From Pseudopithomyces maydicus (Eukaryota; Ascomycota; Dothideomycetes; Pleosporales; Didymosphaeriaceae): DNA of 64,000 nt. This document shows, piece after piece, positions 1 to 11,113 of the stretch. The stretch spans positions 1 to 64,000 of the forward strand of contig JANTUC010000006.1 of assembly GCA_026873275.1 (NCBI GenBank), in the 5' to 3' direction. The notes beneath the pieces were generated by a model. The model did not search any database. It saw only the letters and a list, made by a program, of their open reading frames with translations, and was not told where the DNA came from. Positions within the stretch are counted from its first letter, which is position 1, and every line of letters begins with the position of its first letter. Both the position numbers and the translations under genes were made by a program.

Positions 1-562
1 AAGTCGGCACACCACTCTCAAGACAACCGCGCAAGGGGACGCCCGGTTCGAAATCAGCCAGGAAGGCAGAAAGATCAAAAGACAAGGAAGGATCGAGCGA
101 GGAAGAAGGATCAGCCTGTGACCAGCCCAGGTCAGTTGACGGTACGGGTGGCGTCGCAGAAACGGTGGCAGCCCTACTCTTTGAAGCCTCCTTCTCCAAG
201 GTCTCCATCACGTCGGCCACACGGGTATCGTGTGCAGCGAAGGCCTGCTCCTCCTCCTCAGCCTGAGCAATCTCAAGCCTCAGACGGGCAGCCTCCGCTT
301 CAGCAGCCAGAAGCTCGATGCGCTTCTGACGTTTCGCTGCCTGAACGCGCTCCCACTCTTTCTCAGGAATCCAAAGACTGCACTCCGCGTGGACTGCGAT
401 GCACGCAGCACACTCCCCAGTGGAAGTATCCACAAAACACTTCGGAACCTTCTTCTCGATACAACGAGCACATTTTATCGGCATTGCTAAACCGCGACGA
501 CGAACCTCATCAGCACGCGCACGACGTCTCTCAGTCGATGATGGTTTCAGTACCTTGGGCAT
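1..562 (-). CDS. Antisense Cys-rich protein inside the retroelement (partial)
   Basis: An uninterrupted frame of 187 codons starts at an ATG at 562 and runs off the left edge. The start reads MPKVLKPSSTERRRARADEV. It is followed by a cysteine array C-x2-C-x7-C-x8-C-x2-C-x6-C (about residues 33-63) that looks metal-binding, then a long Ala/Glu/Arg-rich helix (about residues 70-105, probable coiled coil) and a Ser/Pro-rich, acidic tail. It points away from the 3' LTR, opposite to the LTR promoter, and a TATA-like box lies about 55 bases upstream of its ATG. The cysteine spacing is not the CCHC knuckle of Gag. Function is unknown; it may be an accessory antisense gene of the element, or a captured host gene. 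I am confident the frame is real, not of its role. Confidence 0.6.
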   Translation of the reverse strand, partial: MPKVLKPSSTERRRARADEVRRRGLAMPIKCARCIEKKVPKCFVDTSTGECAACIAVHAECSLWIPEKEWERVQAAKRQKRIELLAAEAEAARLRLEIAQAEEEEQAFAAHDTRVADVMETLEKEASKSRAATVSATPPVPSTDLGWSQADPSSSLDPSLSFDLSAFLADFEPGVPLRGCLESGVPT

Positions 563-617
563 GGTCAGGCGAACGAAGAATGGAAGAAAGGGAAAACAAC
601 ACCACGGGGATCCCCAC

Positions 618-625
618 CTTTATAG
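618..625 (-). promoter_or_regulatory. TATA-like box for the antisense gene
   Basis: On the minus strand the sequence reads CTATAAAG, 56 bases upstream of the ATG at 562, in otherwise GC-balanced DNA. The position is right for a core promoter driving the antisense Cys-rich gene. Confidence 0.4.
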
Positions 626-895
626 CCGTAGTCACCACAGGGGTGATCGCGACGCCAGCGAACTACGCCGCGACGACAAGCGTAGGCTATCGGGACGATA
701 ACCTTAAATGGGGGGTAATGTTACGATCACGACAAGAAACCGTAAGACAGCAGGAAAGAATTACATGCAGGACGCCAGCGACCAAGGCAAAGGTGATGGT
801 CAGCCATACGCTAGACAGCGGGGCCAGCTAGACGACGCATCACGTGACCGTGATCCCGCCAAGAACGCGAGATCCCGGGAGCACCAGGTCTTGGC

Positions 896-1042
896 GGGAG
901 CAGAGCAGTTGCTCCCGCTAAGAAGACAGAATTCATGGGAGCAGAGCGATTGCTCCCGTCCGAAGGACAGGATCTACGGGAGCAAAGGGAGTTGCTCCCG
1001 CCAAGCAGACGGAACCTACGGGAGCAGACCGGTAGGTCCGGG
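896..1042. repeat. Three GGGAGCA/TGCTCCC hairpin repeats in the LTR
   Basis: The motif GGGAGCA-n7-TGCTCCC occurs at 896-916, 937-957 and about 978-999, and a half copy (GGGAGCAGACCGG) begins near 1019. Each copy can fold into a 7-bp stem, and the copies are spaced about 41 bases apart. They lie directly upstream of the LTR TATA box, where enhancer-type repeats are common in retroelements. Confidence 0.6.
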
Positions 1043-1066
1043 GACAGCGAAGGATGGACAGAATGG

Positions 1067-1073
1067 TATATAG
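1067..1073 (+). promoter_or_regulatory. LTR TATA box
   Basis: TATATAG followed by a C/T-rich stretch with CTCTCTGTACATTTCC fits the U3/R boundary of an LTR. It gives the transcription direction of the element as plus. Confidence 0.45.
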
Positions 1074-1340
1074 TCTGGGACGCTCTCTGTACATTTCCTA
1101 TTCTTCGTAGTCAACTTCTTATGTATCTTCGCATACTCGCTCATAGCTAAATCGAAGCTCTTCTTTGCAATCAAGAATCATCAGCCTTCACAGAAGATAG
1201 TTGTCTTGCTTTTAGCAGCAAGATAGGGATATTCGCATCACCCGTTGCCTAACCGTCACTCGACCACTGAATACCCGCAAGGCTCCCGAGAAGCCTGCCT
1301 GCCCTTACACGGACCAGGTAAGTAGGAACCCCTTGTAACA

Positions 1341-4140
1341 CTTATTAGCCTATAGCTCTTAGTTCTATTTTTTTATAATTTAATTTTATCTCTAAGGTAG
1401 TAAATTAATTATCCTTCTACTTATTAAGAAACTCCTTCTATTTCTTTAAATAAGTTAATTAGGCCCGTGCGGCAGCTATTTTATTAGTAGTCTTATAGAA
1501 ATATATAAGGGTAATTTTTATTATCTCCTTTTAAATCTATAGGGCTTCCTTTTATTCTTTCTTAGCTTAATCCTAGAATCCTTTAGCTATAGTAAGTTTA
1601 GCTTTAATTTTAGCTTATAAATAACTAATAGATTATACTAGAAGTGGTAAGCCTAAAGATAAAAAATATAAAAGGAATTATACTATTAAATATAGAGATC
1701 CCATTTATATTATAAGTACTATAAATATTAGCACGTAGATAAGGCTTATAAACTAGTTTTTTAGGAGTATCATGAGGAGAAATAATATAAGAAAGATTAT
1801 ATTTAATATAATAAGAATATAACATTATATTAAACTTATAATAAATAATTTTATCAGCCAAAGTATATTATTTAAGGATTTTATAAAAAGGTATAAAGGG
1901 CCATAATTATCTTAAATATAATAAGGCCTACCCTACTAATATAATAAAACTCTATATTCTAGATAATCTTCGGGCTAAAGACTTAAAAGGGGAGGATAGT
2001 ATTATAACTATTATATTATAATAGGATAATAATTATTATAACTAGAATAATAAGAATTAATAGAAGTTAAGCGTAAGTAATAAGCGGGCTTATTATAATA
2101 ACCTACTTAATTATAGCTATAGATTAGATATAGAGTATAATATAGATATATAATAGGGATTATATAATAACTCTACAGCTCTATAACTCTATAAACTCTA
2201 TAACTTATAGAGCCTATAGAATCTATAGAGTCTATAGAGCCAGTTTATACCTATAAGTATATAATAATAATTATTCGTCTTAGATAGTTCTTATTATTAA
2301 TCCTTAATTTAGTTCTATTATCCCTTACTTCTGCAGTGAAGATTACTATTAAGTATTTAATAATAATAATCTTATTATATTAATTAATATTTAATTTATA
2401 TAACTTATACTTACCCGTCCGCTCCTCTTAATTTACTATACCCTAATATGTATACCCTTAGTCTATAGGACTATAGAGTGTGCCCCGTGACATATATTAA
2501 TATAAAAATAACTCTAATAAATATATTTAGTACACTTTAAATTTAAATCCAGTATAATATAATACTTATAATTTTCGGCATCGTAGTTAAAATAAGAAGA
2601 CTCTATAATAGTATCGGCCTAGAGGATTTTGTTATAAAGATAAAACTTATAAATAGTGGATTTAGTAGATATATTAATCTATATATTTAAGCGTATAATG
2701 CGGGGCAGACGCTTATATAAGAATAGATAAGTATAATTATATAATTTAGGGATAAATTAGTTAAAGGGAGGGGATAATATTATAATCTAAGTTTTAATAT
2801 AAGGCTATAGTATTTTATACTAGTTAACAGCTTATTATAAGGTTAGTAACTCTTATAATTATATACTATGCCGCATAAGCTGTGCTATATTTATATAATT
2901 ATATAAGTACTCTATAGTAAGTATCTTATATTTATACTTAGCACTCTACTACTTAGTAGAGAGTGCTTAATAGAGAGCGCTTAATAGAAAGCACTTAATA
3001 AAAAGTAGTTTTTAAAAACTACTCGCCAGCGAGTAGGACTAGTATAAAATATATAAAAACTTAAGTTTTTTTATAAAATACTTGTGTTTAACCTATTTAT
3101 TAATCTATTATTTGGATTCACTTAGGCCTCCTTATTAATTTAGTATTATTTATAATACTAATATTAACTACCCTATTAACCCACTTATATAGTTAATTAT
3201 TCTTCTCCCTTTATAATTTGCTCCTACCCAAGAATTAACCTTAACCTCTAAAACTAGCTACCCTTGTGGTCTTAATATCTATATTATTTATTTTAAACTA
3301 TAAGAATAATTAGTCTCTAATATATAAAAGAAGTATTTATTTATAAATCTTATACTTACTTAAATAAGAAAGAAGAGCTATTAATAATTTTAGTACTATT
3401 ATAATATATATAATAAGACCCTATTTAGAAGTTATAAAAATACTTAATAGTAAACCTATATCCCTATCACATTTATATCTTTAAATTTATATAAATCTAT
3501 ATCTTTAATTATAATATTAATAGTAAATACTCTTATTTCTATTTTACTAATTATATTAGAATCTATACCCGCTCTAATTTTCTTAATATCACTAATTATA
3601 TAATTTTAAAAATTATCCTCCTTATTACTGCTAATAAAATCCTAGTAAATTCTACTATATTTTAGTTTTACTCTAACCCTCTAAATATATTCACTTAGGT
3701 TAAGATTCGCCTTAGAATAGAATTTTAATCTATATTTATACTAGAGATTAATACGCTAACCTATTACTTTAAAAATTAATTATTCTCTTTTAGCATTATA
3801 AGAACTATAGTAACTAATTATACCTTTAAGTTTTATTTAGAGCCAGTCTTCCCAGCCATCTTTTAAATTAGTATTATAATATAATAGCTCTCTGTTATTT
3901 TCCACGTAGTTAATAATCACTAAAAGGATATTATTTTCTTATATTTCGCTTAAATGCGCTTGCACGGTAGGTATATATTAATTACTATTTATATTAGTAT
4001 AGATTTCTAATTATTATTTAGCTACTACTATACTCTATAAATAATACTATATTTTTTAATCTATTTATAATTGCTTGAGCTAGCGCAATACTAATAATTT
4101 AAAGAGGTAGATAGGGATTGTATATATATAAAAAGAAATT
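1341..4140. other. AT-rich, RIP-like relic region without genes
   Basis: About 2.8 kb that is extremely rich in A, T and TpA steps, with no sustained open frame in any of the six frames and many near-repeats such as runs of CTATAGAGTCTATAGAG around 2190-2240. This is the appearance of transposon DNA degraded by repeat-induced point mutation. It starts exactly at the outer edge of the LTR. I recognise no coding remnant. Confidence 0.65.
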
Positions 4141-4155
4141 AAGTTATTGCTAATT

Positions 4156-4467
4156 TTAGATATCGCACGACGTGATAAGGCAACCCTTAGCGCTGATTTC
4201 CTTTATTATTTCTGGCCAATTAAGGTGGCTCACGTGATAGTTACTTCGTGGTGCGTTACAGTCGTCAATTAATTTCGTTCGAACCTGTATAGGCCATGCC
4301 GACTCCAGCCACCAAGGGCAAACTAGACGCACGTATACAACTGTATAACTATTAAAACCATTCATTTCACACGTAAGCCATGATCCTGCATACAAGTGGT
4401 TAGGATCGACCCAAGCCTCAAGCAACGCAGAGACCATTGTCTCTTCAAGCTTGGACAGACGAGACAT
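4156..4467 (-). CDS. Small hypothetical protein at the edge of the AT-rich island
   Basis: A 103-codon ATG-started frame with ordinary base composition directly beside the AT-rich block. The product is Trp-rich (motifs SWLTCEMNG and CPWWLESAW) and has no signal peptide or membrane segment. I do not recognise a family. Part of the region (about 4281-4330) reappears in strongly C-to-T/G-to-A altered form at about 44143-44172 and 45222-45250, so this may be part of a repeated element rather than a host gene. Confidence 0.3.
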   Translation of the reverse strand: MSRLSKLEETMVSALLEAWVDPNHLYAGSWLTCEMNGFNSYTVVYVRLVCPWWLESAWPIQVRTKLIDDCNAPRSNYHVSHLNWPEIIKEISAKGCLITSCDI

Positions 4468-4573
4468 ACATTTACTCCGTCGCAGTCCTCACGTCAATAC
4501 GAAAATTGGAAAGCGCAAGGAAGTGAGATGCCTTAATGATGTTGCGTTACTATTTGCACATAAAATTCCATGT

Positions 4574-5701
4574 CTATTTCGAGCCTTCTAGTAGAGCGAT
4601 GTACTGTCCGATAGCTCGCTCAACTGTAGCGTCGAAAGAGTGAAACTTCCACCCAAAGGCGTCTTCTGTCTCTTGGCAATTGACTGACCATTTCGTCGTT
4701 GGCAACGTGCCACCTAGAGGCAGACTTTGATCCCGACACTGATTTGCAAATGCTCGCTGAGCTACATCAATCATTGAGTCCCACTCAATACCCTCGGGAT
4801 ACCCTGCAGCCAGCAAATAGTCCTTGTTGCCTGGAACGGGCTTGATTACGGCATCCACGTGTGCTTTTGCAACGTCGGACACGTCGATGGGAACACCGAC
4901 CATCGGATAAGGCTGTTTAACGCCCAAGACAGGTGAAAGCTTCAATTCCCACAGTGGTGTGTTCTCTTTAAGGTCTGAGAGGCTCGTCGCGCGGTCATCC
5001 GCTCCGATTACCACACCTGGCAAGATCTGGACAAGGTCGTAGTGGGGCTGGTGAGTCTTCATGAAGTCGTGTGCAGCGATTCGAGCTAGCGCTTTAGAAC
5101 TCCAGTACGCTTCCATTGCACTTGAGACACTGCGCGTGGGATTTGGGTTAATGTCAGCGGCCGTGTAAAATCTCTCGTCGGGGTTTGCAAGCCACTCGAA
5201 CGGTATTAAAGTCACCATCGACGAAGTGACCACAACCCGTTTCACTGAAGGCACTTTGGCTGCCGACAGAAGAAGGGATGTGCAAATTTGCACTGCAGGA
5301 TTGATGATATCGCGTTCGTAGTCGTCAGTCTAGTGATCGATGAGATTTTGACTGAAACTAGGCGCGCATCGAACTCACCTCTACGGCTAGCGGACTTGCA
5401 AGATGCAACACCGCCTCCACACCCGCGAGTGTGTCGTCAAACGCCCCAGGTGCCATGAGATCTGGCACCACTACGAACTCAAGCTGGCTTGCATAGTTGA
5501 TGATTTTTCGATGTGACTTTAATTTATCGGCTTGTTCCGGTCGACGAATAACTGATCTTACAGTATAACCTGCTTCCAATGCGAGTAGAAGCGTTTTGAA
5601 TCCAATAAAACCAGTTGAGCCTGTAATCTGAGGCTGTCAGTCATAATCGGTCCAACGTGGTAATTTGCACATACAAGTAAGACGCCTCTGGATCCACCCA
5701 T
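4574..5701 (-). CDS. NAD(P)-dependent reductase, dihydroflavonol-4-reductase-like (extended SDR)
   Basis: Three exons (5701-5675, 5627-5379, 5329-4574) separated by 47- and 49-nt introns with GTATGT/CAG and GTGAGT/TAG ends give 343 residues, the usual length for this family. The first nine residues plus exon 2 form the Rossmann nucleotide-binding motif (ITGSTGFIGFKTL). An Arg-rich stretch (VRSVIRRPEQ) follows it, as in NADPH-preferring members. The catalytic set is visible as Ser in VVVTSS and the YxxxK motif YWSSK. Family members reduce carbonyls on aldehydes, ketones or flavonoid-type substrates in the cytosol; the substrate here cannot be told. The downstream gene at 4156-4467 is on the same strand but unrelated. 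The short first exon was chosen because it alone supplies an ATG and completes the fold. Confidence 0.85.
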
Positions 5702-6696
5702 TGCTGATAAATGATTTTTCTGGTGTGCCTGAAGTTGTTCAATTCAACATAAGCCGTGAGTGAGCGCATAGAAGGATATTAATACTATTTGTTTACCTGC
5801 GTTCTACTTTATTCATTGGGGCTAGACCTGGTGAGTCAGCACACTCGGAGATCCGAGTGCATATCCACCTATCTAAAAAAGGAAAGTTGTGCGCTCTAAC
5901 TAACTATACCTGGCAACAACACACTTAAATGGTGAGTTAGTAAAAAATTCTGCGAGGCATACAGCTCAGCAATGTACACTTATAAACAAAGGTTAAAAAA
6001 AGGCATACTTATCGTAATACCAAAATCAGTCACGGCCCCCACATTAAAGGCTTCTTCTGTAAAGTTTACATCACGAACGAATTGAAGTGTTTAACTTGAA
6101 TTATAAGAGGCCCCGACTGATGGCAGATCCTAGTCGTTAGGTCTCTTGTCGGTAGGCTCTATCCTACTCCCTAGGGTCAAAACCCACTTACCACCAATTC
6201 ACATCAGGCGAGAACTTGGTTCAGGCCAGAAGACATTTTTAGGGTCTTTCTTCCCGGCGCAAGCAAATTACACCTTCATCAAGTTATATCTCCCACTGCC
6301 TGTTTCTCACCAGAAGAGACTTCGTGCTCACAAGAGATTCAACATGTTAAGCTCGTCCATCTGGGAGACCCATTGAATTGTAACGACAGATCAATTGGAA
6401 AGCGTGTTGCATATCCGGCCATTCATCATAGCTGCATGCAATGAAAGTTGACTCTTGTTCTATATATAGCCCGAAAGAAGCGCTAAGCCTGTTTCGAATA
6501 GGTTTACCATTTCGACGTCCAGGCATTGATAACTTTCTAGATCAACTACCACAGGATTTACTTGCCGAAAAAGAAAAGAAACATACTGTAATACCAAAAA
6601 GTCAATGCTTCTTCTTTTAGTGCGGCCTAATTTTTCCAACATCCGCTCCTCAACTCATCCTCGTTCTCAGGACATCAATAAAAGTCGACAACGATC
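5702..6696. other. Intergenic, nothing recognised
   Basis: No frame with family resemblance or good splice structure. It contains the promoter of the reductase gene and the 3' flank of the F-box gene. Confidence 0.5.
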
Positions 6697-7751
6697 CTAA
6701 CCATACGAAGCTAGCTCAACCGCCGAATCAATATAACCCTCCATCTCCATCTCCATTCTCTCATTAAATGCTTCTTCACTGAGCCCTTTAAGCTCTTCTC
6801 TCAATCTCCTCTTCTCTTCTTTAGCGTCATCGACATCCTCATCCTCATCTTCATACTCATCCTCATCCTCATCCTCATCATCCTCACTATCACTCCCTAT
6901 CAAACAAGACTCCGGCGGTATTCCCTGCATCAGATCGCAATCTCCTGCATCATGACTCAAATAATGCTCGTCATTCTCCGCCTCAATCCACTTTCCCCAC
7001 GATTCCTCCAACCTCGCCATCACATCCCCCACCGTCAAGAACACCGGCTGTCCAGCGGTCTTATTACAAATAAAATCATCATACATTGATCGGCGCCCCA
7101 ACTGATCGCTCCCCCTCGCCTCAAACCTCTGGTGCACACCCGCGTCTTGAGACGTCGGTGTTTCCCACTCTACCATCCGCGTCTCCGGCCGGTACAACGA
7201 TATGTGGGCCCAGATATGCCGCGTGTCTTTGTGCTTGTCGTACCACTGGCGAAGCGCGCGCATCAGCGCGGGCGTGTAATTTAAGTAGCCGCCCCATTTG
7301 TCCCCTTCCTCGTAATCGTATTTCAAGGGCCTGAATCCGAAATACCGATCATCTTTCGGCGCGACAGCGAATAAGCGCGCCGCGATGATCGGGTTGAGAT
7401 GGCGTTCGACGTTGGTGTGGAATCGCCTAGCGTTGTACTCCTTTTCGAACTTTGCTTTGCCCTCCATATCACAAATATCGCCCGTCCACATTTTCCAGTG
7501 GTAATCAGGAATGTAATCGGATGTTTTAGGGTGCTGCGATGCATCGGGGTAGTCGTTGCGGAGCCAGGATTTGTGTTGGAGGAGGGGGAGGAGGTTATGA
7601 TGGTGTGCCATGTTTTATCAACGCGTTGACAGCGAATGATGTCGAGCGGAGGAAGATGAGAGAGGATTTGTTCCAGTATTTCGAGGATGGAGAAGACGGG
7701 TGGGGTTGTAATTTCCTCTTGTTCGCGAGCTGCTCTTGTCTGCGCCCGCAT
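6697..7751 (-). CDS. F-box protein, with an apparent one-base frameshift
   Basis: Starting at the ATG at 7751, about 15 charged residues precede an F-box (about residues 21-62; SILEILEQILSHLPPLDIIR, then CQRV and W). The F-box ends in one frame at IITSSP, and its natural continuation (LLQHKSWLRND) lies in the next frame, which stays open to 6697. The switch is at a five-base G run on the plus strand (7584-7588); one more base there gives 351 residues. The C-terminal half carries an acidic run (SDSEDDEDEDED) followed by a charged helix. F-box proteins bring substrates to SCF ubiquitin ligases through Skp1; the target is unknown. Either the base is an assembly undercall or the gene is a recent pseudogene; the same defect in four other genes here favours the first. 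Confidence 0.7.
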
Positions 7752-8353
7752 TTCCTGTCGTTTTTGTCTTTTCACTTTATGTGTATGTTTTACTTTAGAT
7801 TGTTGGTGGTCTGATGGATATTGTCGGAGATGAATGGATTGATGGTTTGATGCTGTAGATAAATAGTCAAGCTAAGCGTACAGATTCCGTAAGGCTGCAA
7901 TCCTCACTAAACCCTAAAAGGGTTGTTGCCTTAAATTCGCACGGCTAAAGTGGGATTTAAATAATAAAGTATCGGATGAAGTGGGGCGTTATGTACGTAT
8001 CAATTCTTTATGTTGTTCCTAATGAACATGTGGTTTAGCTCATTCAAGATTCAAAAGTCACGATGATGAACAGCAAATGTTGATACCCCCTTACAGTACA
8101 GCTTAGACATGCAGCGTGCTTAGCTGGCCCCGTACGTTTGACTTTACCTACTCAGCGCTATTCTGCTGCCACTTTTTTCCAAACCTTAGAAGCGTGAACA
8201 TGTGACGTCGCAATTGCCCAGGTGCACATCTCCCGAGCTAGAGGATAAGAATCATTCGGACGCGGTCGCCAGGATTACTTCGCACAGGCTCATCATTATG
8301 CTTCCATTCCATTAACATATACAGCGTAAACATTCTTACAAGCACCCTACTCA
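7752..8353. other. Intergenic, nothing recognised
   Basis: About 600 bp between two minus-strand genes. It should hold the F-box promoter (right of 7751) and the 3' end of the acyl-CoA-binding protein gene. No coding potential is seen. Confidence 0.45.
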
Positions 8354-9704
8354 TCAACCACTACCACCCTTCTTCCCCACCAAAGCTGGCAGCTTAACCT
8401 TCCCTAGCTGCGCTCCACCCACCTTCTGCACCTGCGCCACGGCGTCGCCCAGCAACACACGTATCGCGCCCTCCAGCCTCCGATCCTTCTTCCTTCGCAT
8501 CCACAACAGAACGATGCCAAGAATGACAATGTCAATCGCGACGTGCTTTATGCTGCCCCACACGAGCCGCCATATGAACCGCAGAAGGAGAAACTTGGGG
8601 CTGTGACTGAACAGCCTCCGTTGCTCCAATTGCTCTCGCAGCGCAGCAACCTCGGCCGTCATCTTGACGAGCGCCTGCTCCATACGCGCGCGCCACTTCC
8701 TGTCTGCAGCTGATTCCTGCGGCGGCTGAGAGGATGCAGGTCCGGGTGTTAGCGCGGGTGTGAGGCGCGCCATGAAGCCCGGGCGAGGCGGGGGTTTCGA
8801 CGGGGTGTATGGTATCGGTTCTTGCGGCTTCAATTCCGTCTGCACACCCGCATCCTCTGTATTCGGGTTGTATTGCGAATCCGGAGCATCAACGAACTCG
8901 TCCTCGCGGTCGAGCTCGGCCTCCTCCTCTTCAAGGTCCTCCTCGCTCTGGCTCATGGGACTCTTGATCTGCAACGGACCATCGTCGTCTTCGCCGTCGT
9001 CGTTCCCCAGTCCGACGGCCCGCGCCTTGCCCCTCCCCGTCTTCTTATTTGCAAACCCCTGGTAGTCGGGCGGCATGTGTAGACCCATAGAGCCCAGCGT
9101 CTGGCTCTGGAGCGGCGATGATGATGACGAGGAAGGCACGTTGGACTTGACCTGGTCCCATACGAATTCGAGTTCGGCGACGAGCTCCCGTGAGTCGGGC
9201 GACGGCGAGGCGTACTTGTGCATCGTGTCGATGAGCGTCGTGATGTACCTGCGTTTGGCCTCGGTCCTGCTCAGTCCGTTTTGCTGCTTCCACGCGTCCC
9301 TGTGGCAATACATCAGCACCAATGTACACGACGGAAGATACACAACACCGGGTCGCGTGCCTACCATTTCTCGCGCGCGCGCTTTTCTTCCTCGGAGGTG
9401 CCCTCCGGACGCTCCATGATGCCGTCCACGTCGCCCTCTGGAGCTCGTTAGGCGCCGAGGGTGTGCGCGCAAGGGGGCTGCGTACCCATGGCCTGCTTGT
9501 ACAGTCCGTATAGCTTCAATCGCGTCGCAGACGGCGGTTTCTGCGACCCGGTCCGGATCTTGTTGACCGTGTTGAGCGCATGGCTGAATACTCTGTCTGA
9601 ACAATGGCAATCTATTAGCACGTGTTCCCCAGATCCCCACAATGGCCCATCCACCCCCGGATTGCCGCCACGGGCATACAGTACGTACCCACGGAGTCGG
9701 ACAT
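8354..9704 (-). CDS. Membrane-anchored acyl-CoA-binding protein (Atg37/ACBD5 type)
   Basis: Four exons (9704-9689, 9596-9486, 9437-9365, 9299-8354) with introns of 92, 48 and 65 nt give 381 residues. Residues 1-118 form a full acyl-CoA-binding domain: DRVFSHALNTVNKI, the acyl-CoA contact region LYGLYKQAMEGD, then KWDAWKQQNG and the conserved Tyr of RRYITTLID. A Ser/Pro-rich and acidic linker follows, then a predicted coiled coil (KMTAEVAALREQLEQRR). One transmembrane helix (about residues 314-334; VAIDIVILGIVLLW) and a short basic tail end the protein. ACBD, coiled coil and C-terminal tail anchor are the plan of peroxisomal Atg37/ACBD5, which binds acyl-CoA at peroxisomes and acts in pexophagy and lipid transfer. 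Location and role here are inferred from this plan. Confidence 0.88.
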
Positions 9705-11113
9705 GGCGACGCTGCGATGCTGGTGGCGCGACCCCGCTGCTTATGGCGCGCCCTTCATCCAAAAGCGCCGGAAAAGCAGACAGAGTTGGGAGAATGAGTG
9801 CACCAGGTTTGATTTACAGGAAGGCAAGGGCAGATGGCGACGTCGAGCATGGCGATGGCTGCTAGTTGCCGGCCGTCCATGATGGATGATGATGCGACAA
9901 TGCCTGGGCTGATAAGGCCGAGGCTCGGGAAAGGCGCCGACTGCCGAGTTGCGGACATGCCATAATCATTCACGTGTCATTGTGGGCAGGTTGATACCCA
10001 TCAACTACAATTCACACAGCGACGCTTTTTTTCCTTGGTAGCAAGATATTCAGTTACCAAATTTCTTCTGTTGTAGTCTTCTAGATATCGTCAAATCTGT
10101 TTTCGGGAACTACTGCCCATTGCGACTTCCCTATTTGGCAATGATTCCCGATTCGTCTTTCCGGGCTTCATTTGGTGAAAATAAACACGCGCTCGCGATA
10201 TTCCATCACACAATATGTCATCGTCCTTATCCTTGTTGATGCGCAACTGTGTTTCACGTGGATATCCTACCCTCTCGGTAAATCCCTGCTCTGGTCCGGC
10301 CAGGCCAATTCGGCCGTGAAAGAGAAGAACGCGGGACACCCCGGAATGAGGACCATGAAATACTTTTCGATCCCAACTGCATGTATGCAGTCAGCGAAAG
10401 TGCATATCGTGTGATTTGATGATGACCAACAGCCCCCAATATGTCAGCCTCTCATCTCATACTTCTGACATGAAGTGTTCGCCTGACTTGAGCGGTGATT
10501 GGGAGAGATGATCGTCAGATCACTAAAATTGATTATGTGACTGGAATCTGTTTTGTAGGAATCAAAAAAAAAGGGGAGGGGGCTCCAAGGCCTGGAAGGC
10601 TGAAACAATATTCGATTTCTTTACCGGCGAGGCCGAAAGTGTATGGCTCTTGAAGGTATCCGCCATACTGGTGTTTCTAACTTTTCTTTTCTGCAACTCT
10701 GGCTGATTCAGTTACTGCTGTGCATGGTACCAAAATTGTTTTGGCACACACACATGAAATGTGGATATCCTCATTGGCCTAAGCAATAGGGAATGGTTGC
10801 TGTGTCTCTTGTCTGACAATATGAATGGGAATTAGATGCAGTGGAGGCAATAAGGACATGGAGAACGAAACCAATGAATTAATCGCATAATTAAATGGGG
10901 TCGACAGCGTTTCTGCTCCAAGCCATAACACAGTGGATACAAAAGAATAGTTTTTACAATGTGTAATGTAGCAACAACCTGAAGCAACCGGCTTAGTGAT
11001 TCATGTCAGTCACATTTGGAAGATTCTCGATGTCGCATTTAAAAGCCGAAGCAGGGTATCCATTTTCCGAACGCCGTCATTCTCATGAAAACCATCTCTG
11101 TTCACCACGTCCG
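9705..11113. other. Intergenic, nothing recognised
   Basis: About 1.4 kb with only short, unsupported frames. It holds the promoter of the acyl-CoA-binding protein gene on the left and the 3' flank of the small secreted protein gene on the right. There is a purine run near 10564-10580. Confidence 0.45.

Larger units (their letters stand above)
1..1340 (+). mobile_element. 3' part of an LTR retrotransposon
   Basis: The right end is a direct LTR (719-1340) bounded by the inverted hexamers TGTTAC and GTAACA. Just left of it lies a purine-rich tract (about 706-718, AAATGGGGGG then TAA) that fits a polypurine tract, so the LTR is read as the 3' LTR of a plus-strand element whose gag-pol body lies left of the window. 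The only internal coding sequence visible is on the opposite strand (1-562). No reverse transcriptase or integrase is in the window, so the superfamily cannot be fixed; a Ty3/Gypsy-like LTR is likely from its layout. No clear target-site duplication can be tested because the left LTR is not in view. Confidence 0.72.
719..1340 (+). repeat. Long terminal repeat (622 bp)
   Basis: The LTR begins TGTTACGATCACG and ends CCCCTTGTAACA, a perfect 6-bp terminal inverted repeat. A TATA box (TATATAG, 1067-1073) lies about two thirds along, followed by a pyrimidine-rich stretch typical of an RNA start, which supports plus orientation. Upstream of the TATA box sits a cluster of short hairpin repeats (896-1042). 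Confidence 0.75.

Noticed and set aside
118..831. 237-codon plus-strand frame at the left end
   Set aside because: Lacks an ATG start, crosses the LTR boundary at 719, and is opposite the Cys-rich frame that has a TATA box and clean start.
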